From: Trogon surrucura
Lineage: Eukaryota; Chordata; Aves; Trogoniformes; Trogonidae
Assembly: GCA_020746105.1 (NCBI GenBank)
Contig: CM036658.1
Span: 31,397,099-31,461,098 of the forward strand
Length of the DNA stretch: 64,000 nucleotides
Reading direction: 5' to 3'
Position 1 is the first letter of the stretch; each line of letters opens with the position of its first letter. The notes beneath the pieces were generated by a model. The model did not search any database and was not told the DNA's origin. It saw only the letters and a program-made list of their open reading frames with translations. A program made the translations under genes and the position numbers. Shown here in pieces: positions 48,521 to 56,434 of this stretch.

Positions 48521-48524
48521 AGTC

Positions 48525-48938
48525 TTAATTCTGCAACGCAGTGCAGTTTCTCCTTTTTCTTTTTTCTTTTTTTTCTTCCACCCAGTCGGGACGAGCAGGG
48601 AGTTTCTTCCTTTGCCTTTTTCCTTTCCTGCCTCCCCCCAACGCTTCGATCGCTGCCGCAGCAACTTTTTTTTCTGCTTGCATGATTTCTAGAGTGCGTA
48701 TTACAGTTTTCCAAAACGTTCCTAGTTCTTTCGCTTCCTTTCCTTCTGTTCCTCCCTCTAGAGTACAGTCCCACAAAAAGTCTCCTACTTCACGCCATTC
48801 CGTGGAACTAAAGATTAATGGCGGGTCGTCCATTTTCTCCCGTTTCCGAGCCCATGGGGCTAATACGTCTCGCTCCTTTACTTTTTCTCCTCTCTTAGAG
48901 AGTATACTAAGGAGGCGAGTTGCCGCGTCCGTTTCCAT
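48525..48938 (-). pseudogene. Truncated gag (N-terminal matrix region) of the class II provirus
   Basis: An ATG at 48938 lies about 10 bases after a consensus splice donor (AAGGTAAGA near 48950), in the leader downstream of the primer site. It opens 137 codons of charged sequence beginning METDAATRLLSILSKRG with EWREVGDFLW further on. This resembles matrix regions of beta-like retroviruses, in which Gag is cleaved to form the virion. The frame ends in a stop at 48525, far short of a normal Gag of 500 or more residues. It is not functional as a full Gag, but it could be expressed as a short protein. Confidence 0.7.
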
Positions 48939-49114
48939 CGCGGTCTTACCTTGGCAGGGGCTTGATCGGCTGCTCAAGCTCTGGTCTCCGGTGCCCTTTT
49001 GGTCACACCCGGAACTCTCCTGCCTCCAGCTCTCCGGCTCCCAAATCGGCTCACGTCCGATGCTTCGGAGTCTTCCCGCATTTAAGCAATCCGCATTTAA
49101 GCATCCATAGAGGG

Positions 49115-49132
49115 TCCCTTGTTCAGGTGCCA
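49115..49132 (-). other. Primer-binding site, tRNA-Lys type
   Basis: Two bases inside the 5' LTR the minus strand reads TGGCACCTGAACAAGGGA. This differs from the tRNA-Lys3 primer site TGGCGCCCGAACAGGGA by G-to-A and C-to-T changes, both at CpG positions, and one extra A. A CpG-decayed Lys3-type site is the simplest reading. Confidence 0.65.
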
Positions 49133-49134
49133 GA

Positions 49135-49535
49135 TGAAGAGGGTCCCTTCAGAGAGCCGGCCAAGTTAACGATCATCACACCAATATGGCTACAGATCGT
49201 CCTCCCTTTATTGCTCTGGACAGCTCAATATATACAGTTCAGCAGTGTCCCCGCGCCTGCCCCTTCACTGAGTTGGTCAGTTACAGGTTCACACGCGCCA
49301 GCGTTTTATTGGGTAGTGCCATTCCACTATGCAAGCGGCTCTCACCCCCCCTTCTCCCCCCGGGCCCAGCACCTCCAGCCAAGCATCTCGCAAAGCTCTC
49401 ACAAAACAGATAAAACCTCCTCCTCCCCGTGTTCCAAGGCAGCTTCAAGGACAGAGCCTTTGTTTAGGCCTAAGCTGGGTTGTCCACACTTTTAAAGTTA
49501 TACCGCACCTCTGCTCCACAAGAAATTCCTCTACA
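49135..49535 (-). repeat. 5' LTR of the class II provirus
   Basis: On the minus strand it begins TGTAGAGG and ends CCTCTTCA (near-inverted ends). The poly-A signal AATAAA is at 49207-49212 (read on minus). It is 401 bp, identical to the other LTR apart from three positions. Confidence 0.93.
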
Positions 49536-49541
49536 GGGATG
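49536..49541. repeat. 6-bp target-site duplication, right copy
   Basis: GGGATG directly follows the CCTCTACA end of the right LTR and pairs with 46945-46950. The CR1 sequence continues across the pair when one copy is removed. Confidence 0.93.
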
Positions 49542-50020
49542 GATCTTTCCTGACTTTGGAGGAGGTGATTCGTGAATAGCAACCAGCTTTTTTTTTCTGT
49601 CAAGTAGCTGTTGGCCCTCAAAGGGGATCCCATGGTTATAGAAATCAAAACCCTGCTGCTGACACCAGCTGCACAAACAGTTGTTAACCTGCAGGATCCA
49701 TCAAGTCCTTTGGAGACTCTTCCACCTCACCAGCAGAATTTACAAGAACACTGCCTGTTCCCTAGACCACCACCCCCAGAACTCCATAGTCACACTTGAT
49801 ACTTCTCAGGTCACCTCAATAGTGTTTTGGGTACCTACACGGAAGAGCATCAGCAGGTAGTAGTTAGAGGGCCATATGAGCCTTGGTCACTTCTCTGCAA
49901 TATCCCAAATGAGCCCCCAGCAAGCAGTAAACTTCCCTATAATATAGAGCATAGGGGGCCTCCATCCCCTGCTGCAGGGAGTCTTCTACTGTTGTCACCT
50001 CCTGCTTCCTTTTAGTGGTC

Positions 50021-50626
50021 TGTCGTGGTTTTACCCCCGCTGGCAGCTCAGCTCCACGCAGCTTCCCACTCTCACCCCCTTCCCCCACAACGTAGGGAAG
50101 AGAATTGGAAGGGTGAAAGTGAGAAAACTTGTGGGTTGAAGTAGTCTAGAAGGTAAAACCAAAGCCAGCACACAAGCAAAGCAAAACAAGGAATTCAGTC
50201 ACCACTTCCCATGGGCAGACAGGTGTTCAGCCACCTCAAGGAAAGCAAGGCGCCCTGCTAATGTTGGCTTGGGAAGACAAACACTATTCACTATGAGTGT
50301 CCTCCTCCCTCCTTCTTCTTCCTCCTGCTCTATATGCTCAACGTGATAGCATATAGTCCAGTAGCATATAGTCCAGAAATACCCTCTGGTCGAGTTGGAG
50401 TCAGCAGTCCTGGCTGTGGCCCCTCCCAGCTTCTTGTGCACGCCCAGCCTACTCACTGGTGAGGTGGAATGAGGAGCAGAAAAGGCCTTGACTCTGTGTA
50501 AGCACTGCTGAGCATTAACTAAAACATTCCTGTGTTATCAACACTGTTTTCAGCACAAATCCCAAACATAGTTGCATATTGACTACTGTGAAAAAAATTA
50601 ACTCTATACCAGCCAAAACCAGCACA
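50021..50626 (-). mobile_element. Solo LTR of an avian ERVL element
   Basis: On the minus strand the 606 bases start TGTGCTGGTTTTGGCTGG and end GGGGTAAAACCACGACA. Inside is the very typical avian ERVL LTR text GATTTGTGCTGAAAACAGTG, TTGATAACACAGGAATGTTT, CTTACACAGAGTCAAGGCCT and CACAAGAAGCTGGGAGGGGC. A perfect 5-bp duplication, TGGTC, lies at 50016-50020 and 50627-50631, the size made by ERVL integrases. No internal sequence remains, so LTR-LTR recombination removed the provirus. It carries a 14-base direct duplication (AGCATATAGTCCAG twice, near 50348-50376). It lies in the ORF1 part of the old antisense CR1. Confidence 0.95.
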
Positions 50627-51080
50627 TGGTCCTGACTGGGTCACAGCAAGACCTCAGAGACGCTCCCTTGGACAGCACTCCCAGCTTCTCATCATCTGTG
50701 AGGACAGCGAACCTGTTGTGTAACTGCAGGTCACTGGGTGGAGCAGGAGCCTTCCTCCTGGTGTCAGAGGTCACCACCTTCCAGCCTCCATTATAAAGAG
50801 AGTTCTAGCTTGTCATGTGCACAAGTTTTTTGTGCCCCTTTGCTGCAGCTGAAGGTTCAGAGTCTCAGAGGAGATACAGCTGATCTCTTAGGCTCTTTGA
50901 TGCTGTGCAGGGCGATCTTCTCCCACATCCCTTTCACTTTGTAGCACGGCTAGTGGACAACTGCATGCCTCTTGCAGGCCAGAAGACCACATGCCCCCGT
51001 ACTAGGCCCCAAGCACTCCCTGCAGCCTGAGACTTGCAGAGGTGCGTCCTCCTCCTGAAGTGCCCCTTGAGTCTTTCAGT

Positions 51081-51645
51081 TTAATAACAAATGGATGGTT
51101 GCTCCACTGATGCCTGAGAACAGCGCTCTGTGACCACCTGAAAGCAGTGACCTAATCCAATGTAGGTTAGTTATCATAGAGTATTTCAAATTGGAAGGAA
51201 TCCTTGTCATCTCTAAGTTGTAGTTCTTCAAAGAATAACTAGAAATATTGGCAAAGTTTTCTCATCTTTTTACTGTGAATGTAAAATAAGTATTTTTTCC
51301 TGACATTTAGTGATTTTTATATGAATTTCGGATATGTATATAATTTATTACAGAAGGGTAGAGGTGTAAAGATGTTTTGGTTTTCATAGACATGTGTATA
51401 TTGGCAGCTGAGAGAGTAAGAGAGACCTTGGTGTAAATTAGGTGTCTCACCTGGCTTTAGGGTTTTGCCAGCTCTGTAGCAAACATTAGTGCTGTGAAGA
51501 AGAGCTTTGTTACCATGACTGTATTATCTTTGATACTTGATTTATGCATTCATAACCAGCTTGGATATCTGTATATTTGCATAGAGAGATCTTGGAAAGA
51601 CAGAAGGTGAGTTAAGTTCTTGAGCAAGGCTATTGGCCTGCCTAC
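51081..51645 (+). other. DTWD2: DTWD2 intron 1, unique segment with a possible CR1 scrap
   Basis: At about 51,172-51,235 the text ATCATAGAGTATTTCAAATTGGAAGGAATC is reminiscent of a very old antisense CR1 3' end. The remainder shows nothing recognisable. Confidence 0.3.
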
Positions 51646-51742
51646 CTGCAGGATTGGAGTTGGTTGTCCCTGTCCCTGCAGGATGGTTGGACTAGGTGAC
51701 CTTTAAAGGTCTCTTCCAACCCAGTGCATTCTATGATTCTAC
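51646..51742 (+). mobile_element. CR1 LINE 3' end fragment
   Basis: GTTGTCCCTGTCCCTGCAGG, ATGGTTGGACTAGGTGACCT, TTAAAGGTCTCTTCCAACCC and CATTCTATGATTCTA are a CR1 3' end with an ATTCTATG tail. It is strongly 5'-truncated. Confidence 0.9.
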
Positions 51743-53775
51743 TTTACTGGCCAGCTGAGAATCCAGCCACAAGACCACAGAACAAATTACTGTTGTGAGT
51801 CTGACATTTAAACACATGTGCATCAAGGGGAGAACGCTCCTTAAAGGTTTTACAGTCTAGTGCAGAATTACTGAACAGTAAATGCTTATTTTTGCAACTG
51901 CAAAAAGTTGTTTTACAAACAGTGAAAACTTATTTCAGCATTAAGTGGTAATGTAGATTTTCCTGCCATTGGAGCAGCAGAGATATTTATACTAGAATAT
52001 GTCAGGTCTTCTGAAGAGACTTAAGGAATTTATTAATAAAGGTGGAGATGTGGAGCAAGCTGGAAGTCTATCTTTCAAGAGTTACCTTCTTCGTAGATAG
52101 GTATATTGAGTTTTTAATTTATTTTCAGCAAAGATTCTCAAGGAGTATCAAAGCATATTAGGACAGACTCTTGAAGTTGCATACTGAACAGTAAAATATA
52201 TGTGGAATTTAGCAACTACAGATGAAACTATAACTTGTTCAAAACCGATGAACTGAGATATATGTAATCTGTACCATATTTTACGAAGAGAAGGTAAAGA
52301 TAAGTGGAAAAATTACCAAGCGTTAGTTTTGAAGCTTAGTGCCTGTTATAATCTTAGCACACTTTTATTAATGTTGCTTTAAATGATTGTAATTTATACA
52401 CTAGTTTCTGTGGCTTCTATTGAGTAGAATTTTAAGTACCAAGCTAAACAGTGGTGAGTAGGTTTCAGTTTATTTTTGTTCTGCATTTAGCCATTACTGT
52501 ATCTGGAGTAGTTTTTTATGCTCTTGTTTCTTTGCTCTGTCTTAGCAGTGATAAGTGGTGCCATAACTGTTGATTAATTAAAAATTTTAGTGACTTGAAT
52601 GTTACTTCTTTCTCCTGGGCTAAATTTCACAGACATTTGTTCATTTCTTATTATATTGTGATCAGTTTAATGAGTAGTGACCTTTTCAGGCCACTTATTT
52701 TGTGCTCAGCTGGCTTAGCATCCATTTTGATCTGCTGGCATTAAAACAAAAAGGAAAAAAAAAAGAGTACGTCAGGCTGGCCACATCCTTTTAACTGTGG
52801 ACAACTATAGGCTAGTAGGAAGACAACCAGAGAGGAGAACTGCAGCACAGAAAAACCTTGTTAATTAGAGCGACTCTAGTGCCTTTGATCTGCGTCTTTT
52901 CTGTAATTACACCAAGTGCAACTTTCCCTTGGGGATGGTAGGGTATTGTAAGATAAGCCAGACATTGATCAAGCATCCCAGTTTAATTGTAAGAAATACT
53001 AAAAATACTAGTAGTTCCTTTGCAAGAATTGCTATTGACTTTTATAAATGCAACACTAAGCAAAAACCTACAAAAAAAAAAGTATTTTATTTTCATGTTG
53101 TGATGGTTATAAAAGTAGGTGAGAGATGAATACATACCCAAGCAAGAGTTGGTTTATGTGCAGCCAATTCTATGATTTTTCTCGTCATGTCTGAGGCTTG
53201 CATCTGAGATTGGCATTAGGTGAATTTCACCTGGAATATGGTGCTAGGAAAAAAGAACAGTGTATTCTTTTGAGGAAAGCCAGCCCTGACATATGCTAAA
53301 GTTGTGACATAAAAGTACTGTCTGAACATAAAAGGTTGTCTGAACATCCTGTGGTTGGAAGATGTGATACTAAGCTTCTTCTTCAGTTACTCCATTTCTC
53401 TTTCCCCTCAGCCTAAGTGAGTTTAATTTTTACAAAACCAAGCTTTCCTGTCACTTCAGATACACCACTCAAACCTCCCTTCCTTCTTCAATCTGTGTGC
53501 CTAGAATTTCTTAGGGTGTGTTTTTTGTTTTTTTTTTCCCTGACTTTCTTTATCAGGATGATCTGACTACTTCCACCTTTAGCATTTTGGCTGCATTTCA
53601 TTTGTTTTTTTTTTTCTCTTTTGTCTTCCATTTCAGTTGTGAAAGTTTTTTAGAGTATTCTCTCCTCCTTTTAGTGACTGTATTTCATTCTTCCATGTCA
53701 TGACCTGTCCAGATTTACCCTATACAGTGCACGTGTGTGTCACTTCCTCATTTTTTAAGTCAAATACTGTCTTCT
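51743..53775 (+). other. DTWD2: DTWD2 intron 1, unique AT-rich segment
   Basis: No exon, RNA gene or transposon is recognised. Poly-A runs occur near 52,757 and 53,073. Pyrimidine-rich DNA at 53,500-53,770 borders the truncated provirus. Confidence 0.5.
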
Positions 53776-54417
53776 TTAGTCTACAGTCAATCTCCATTCT
53801 CCATCAGACTTACGCACAGGCCAGATAGGACTGTTAAATGGTGAGCGAGCTTTGCTGATCACTCCTTGACTTTCTAGTTGACGTATCAACTTATGGATGG
53901 GAACTACAGAGTCTCGGTTGGTACGATATTGTCGTCGATGCACTGTTCTAGTAGCAATTGGTACCTGTTGGTCTTCAGTTTTCATCAGCCCTACAACACT
54001 AGACTCCTCTGACAGTTTGGGCAAGCTAGACAGCTGATCATTGTCCTCAGTCTCTACAACTGCTATGCCAAAAGCCCACCGATACCCTCTTGGGTCCTTA
54101 TAATACCCTTTCTTGAGGAAGTCTATGCCAAGGATACATGGGGCATTTGGACCAGTCACTATGGGGTGCTTTTTCCACATATTCCCAGTAAGGCTCATTT
54201 CAGCCTCCAATACAGACAGTTGTTGAGAACCACCCGTCACTCCAGAAATAGTAACAGTTTCAGTACCTGTATGATTCGATGGCATTAGAGTGCACTGTGC
54301 ACCAGTGTCCACCAGAGCTCTATATTTTCGTGGTTCTAATGTGCCAGGCCACCGAATCCACACAGTCCAATAAACTCGGTTGTCCCTCTCCTCCACCTGG
54401 CTGGAGGCAGGGCCCCT
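53776..54417 (-). CDS. Protease and start of reverse transcriptase, truncated (ERVL-like pol)
   Basis: This frame is the same as gag and directly follows its amber stop, so it would be reached by read-through. The retroviral aspartic protease shows ALVDTGAQCTL with the catalytic DTG and, later, CILGIDFLKKG. The RT N-terminus follows (IHKLIRQLESQGVISKARSP, then FNSPIWPVRKSDG and EWRLTVD) and ends at a stop around 53,776 where homology is lost. The RT palm with its catalytic aspartates is absent. There is no ATG at the start: the first in-frame candidate is a GTG at 54396-54394, in keeping with synthesis as Gag-Pol. Confidence 0.85.
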   Translation of the reverse strand, partial: RGPASSQVEERDNRVYWTVWIRWPGTLEPRKYRALVDTGAQCTLMPSNHTGTETVTISGVTGGSQQLSVLEAEMSLTGNMWKKHPIVTGPNAPCILGIDFLKKGYYKDPRGYRWAFGIAVVETEDNDQLSSLPKLSEESSVVGLMKTEDQQVPIATRTVHRRQYRTNRDSVVPIHKLIRQLESQGVISKARSPFNSPIWPVRKSDGEWRLTVD

Positions 54418-56235
54418 CTAATTCTGAGGTTGATTCACAGGGTTTACTTGATTCACAGTATTGGTATTAACTACATTTACATTCCGATTATTCCTTCTCG
54501 TGGCAGATTGTTGTCTTCTGTTGGTGTTTCGCAAATTGGATACTCGTTCCCATAGAGCAGAAGTAGGTTTTCCATCCCAGTTTCTCATGTCTTCACCATA
54601 TCCACGTACGAAAATCCACAAGTCATTCCGTGACAAGTTGCCATCATTTTTAGTTGATCTTGAAGGTCTGTATTTTCTAACAGCATCAACGCGGCTCCAT
54701 TGAGGTCTGTCATCTCTCTTGGACAATGTTTTGATCAGCTTCTCTAATGATTGATTGTTTTTCTCAAATAATTCACTATTTTTCTCAATTGCTTTCTCAA
54801 TTACTTCATTGGTTTTCTCCATTGCTTTCTCAATTGATTGATTGGTTTTCTCCATTGCTTTCTCAATTGATTTCTCCAGTGATCTGTTGTTTTCCTCAAT
54901 TATTTTCTCCACGGCAGCAATCTGAATTTGTTGGGGATTGGCCGTACTGTCTTCATACTGTCGTGCTTTGTTGGCCACTTCACTCACTGTTGGTACCTGA
55001 TCATCTCCATCTAATGCCCAGACCATTGTTGACAAGGTGTGCTTATACACTGGTGGGGCACTCCTCACAAACATCTGAATAACGTGTTTGTGGCAGGGCA
55101 TTTGGTCAGGGTTTAAAATTGTTTGTGGATCGCTGTAAATCACCTCTCTCACTGCTAGTTCTCTCAGGAACTTAATGCCTTTCTCCATACTGGTCCAGTT
55201 GGTTGTGTGGATAGGAATATCGTCCTTGTGGGTATACCGGTTCTTAATAGCTGTCAAGAGTCGTCTCCAGAGGCTGAGACTGTTGTCGTCTTTTGCAAGT
55301 TCCGTGTCAACGCCTGTGTTTCCAGAGAGGGATCCCAGCTGTTTGGCTTCTTTACCGTTCAGATTAATGGTCTCGGCTCCTTTATCCCAGCACCGGAGTA
55401 ACCACCTGTAATATGATTCACCCTCACGACGGCCAAAGTCCTTTCTCACATCTCGCATGTCCCTCAGAGTTAAAGGTTTAACAGCTGCCTCCGTTTGTGG
55501 CTTCGAACCATCTGATGACTTCGGTTGGGAAGGACCCTGTCCTGAATCAGAACCATCTGATGTTGGATGACTTGTCTTCCAGGCTGTAACTAACCTTTCT
55601 AATACTGAACCTGTTGGGGGACCAGCCTTCTTTTTTGAGTCTGAGTCTGAGTCATCTGATGGTGCTACTTTAGAAGGACTTTGTCCTGGAGTTGTGTTAT
55701 CTGTTGGTAGGGCAATTGACTTTCTCCGATGTTTCTTTCTAGTCACAGGGGCAACATTTGCTGATACACACTGAGTGTTAAAGGACACAGTGATACTCAA
55801 TGACTTGCACAAATTCCTACAGAAACGCCACAATGCCAAGAGATTCATGGGCATTAACATCAGAATCAATAACAATTCAATCTTTCGATTAAAATAACTG
55901 CATTCGCAATCACAATCACAATCCTCAAAACCTGGTATACTCAGATTAGCAAACAAATTGGTATAATTTCCTAAGGTGAAATTGAAAGTGTAGTTAAAAA
56001 CAAAATTCATCATTGTGCTCTTAAGGTATTCAGGTATGCCGATCACCCAAATTACTGCAGAATACACCGACCCAAAAAAACCCAGTACAGTGAGAAATCT
56101 TGTCATGAAACCAAAACAGGCAAACCACAGAACGATATACCAAATCACACTCGAGAGTTTGGACAAAATTTTGACACCCAATGAGGAACCCACATTTAAA
56201 AGAACATGACATAACATTTCACCGACTGATAACAT
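54418..56235 (-). CDS. ERVL-like Gag with an N-terminal membrane-like domain (endogenous retrovirus)
   Basis: This is an intact 605-codon frame from ATG 56235 to TAG 54420-54418. Residues about 27-44, 46-66 and 119-136 are strongly hydrophobic and look like membrane segments. Between the second and third lie four N-glycosylation sequons (Asn81, 85, 90, 97) and a cysteine cluster, DCDCDCEC (105-112). A basic/acidic Ser-Pro-rich linker (about 160-255) follows. Next comes a helical region with Gag/capsid-like features (about 258-430, including MRDVRKDFG, YRWLLRCWD and FLRELAVREVIYSD). Residues about 440-492 hold 11-residue repeats (EKAMEKTNQSI), and the tail is Asn/Arg-rich with no zinc knuckle visible. 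The middle resembles avian ERVL Gag; the membrane-like N-terminus is not what Gag proteins normally have. The reading frame continues into protease after the stop. Confidence 0.82.
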   Translation of the reverse strand: MLSVGEMLCHVLLNVGSSLGVKILSKLSSVIWYIVLWFACFGFMTRFLTVLGFFGSVYSAVIWVIGIPEYLKSTMMNFVFNYTFNFTLGNYTNLFANLSIPGFEDCDCDCECSYFNRKIELLLILMLMPMNLLALWRFCRNLCKSLSITVSFNTQCVSANVAPVTRKKHRRKSIALPTDNTTPGQSPSKVAPSDDSDSDSKKKAGPPTGSVLERLVTAWKTSHPTSDGSDSGQGPSQPKSSDGSKPQTEAAVKPLTLRDMRDVRKDFGRREGESYYRWLLRCWDKGAETINLNGKEAKQLGSLSGNTGVDTELAKDDNSLSLWRRLLTAIKNRYTHKDDIPIHTTNWTSMEKGIKFLRELAVREVIYSDPQTILNPDQMPCHKHVIQMFVRSAPPVYKHTLSTMVWALDGDDQVPTVSEVANKARQYEDSTANPQQIQIAAVEKIIEENNRSLEKSIEKAMEKTNQSIEKAMEKTNEVIEKAIEKNSELFEKNNQSLEKLIKTLSKRDDRPQWSRVDAVRKYRPSRSTKNDGNLSRNDLWIFVRGYGEDMRNWDGKPTSALWERVSNLRNTNRRQQSATRRNNRNVNVVNTNTVNQVNPVNQPQN

Positions 56236-56409
56236 GATGTGAGCTGTCCGGTTTTTCTCCTCTAACCCTTCAGAACTCTCAAAGAAAAGATCTGATACGC
56301 TCTCAACTGCACCGGATGGAATTTAAACTATGCGGGCAATATATCAGAGCCCAGTTGTATCTAAATAGCTGGTAAAATATTCTGAGCCTGATTGGTGTTT
56401 GCTTTTCAT

Positions 56410-56427
56410 GCCCCACGTTGGGCGCCA
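56410..56427 (-). other. Primer-binding site, tRNA-Lys1,2 type
   Basis: The minus strand reads TGGCGCCCAACGTGGGGC, an exact match to the tRNA-Lys1,2 primer site used by, for example, betaretroviruses and spumaviruses. It lies seven bases (GATTTAT) after the LTR end, a wider gap than the usual two or three. Confidence 0.9.
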
Positions 56428-56434
56428 ATAAATC

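Larger units (their letters stand above)
46951..49535 (-). mobile_element. Young internally deleted class II (ERVK/beta-like) provirus
   Basis: Two 401-bp LTRs (46951-47351 and 49135-49535) flank only 1,783 bp of internal sequence. GGGATG at 46945-46950 and again at 49536-49541 is a perfect 6-bp target duplication, the length made by alpha- and betaretroviral integrases. Orientation is minus: primer site next to the right LTR, polypurine tract next to the left LTR. The inside keeps a leader with splice donor, the start of gag, decayed gag pieces and the end of env; protease and polymerase are absent. It therefore cannot move alone and would have needed a helper. The LTRs differ at three positions (one C/T, two nearby A/C and A/T), so the insertion is recent. 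It sits in the old CR1, antisense to DTWD2. Confidence 0.93.
44322..51080 (-). mobile_element. Old, nearly full-length antisense CR1, split by later insertions
   Basis: Read on the minus strand the pieces follow CR1 order. ORF1 5' part is at 50632-51080 and the ORF1 esterase end at about 49,600-50,015 (including WCQQQGFDFYNHG). The endonuclease-RT linker is at 46,640-46,950 and 49,542-49,600, the RT core at 45,670-46,450 (SKLDVQKSPGPD, ADAIVRP) and the 3' part at 44,322-45,072. The coding frames are broken by many stops and indels. The endonuclease domain is missing: the linker joins directly to ORF1 near 49,600, so an internal deletion predates or accompanied decay. Four younger elements interrupt it (45073-45669, 46452-46635, 46951-49535, 50021-50626). 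It is a different, older subfamily than the intact copy at 38,960. Confidence 0.88.

Noticed and set aside
46951-49535. A tandem segmental duplication of 400 bp
   Set aside because: TG...CA ends, primer site, polypurine tract and 6-bp target duplication show that the two copies are LTRs of one provirus.
53776-56235. A host gene encoding a coiled-coil membrane protein on the minus strand
   Set aside because: Flanked by an LTR and tRNA primer site and followed in frame by a retroviral protease and RT start, so it is retroviral gag, although its N-terminus is odd.
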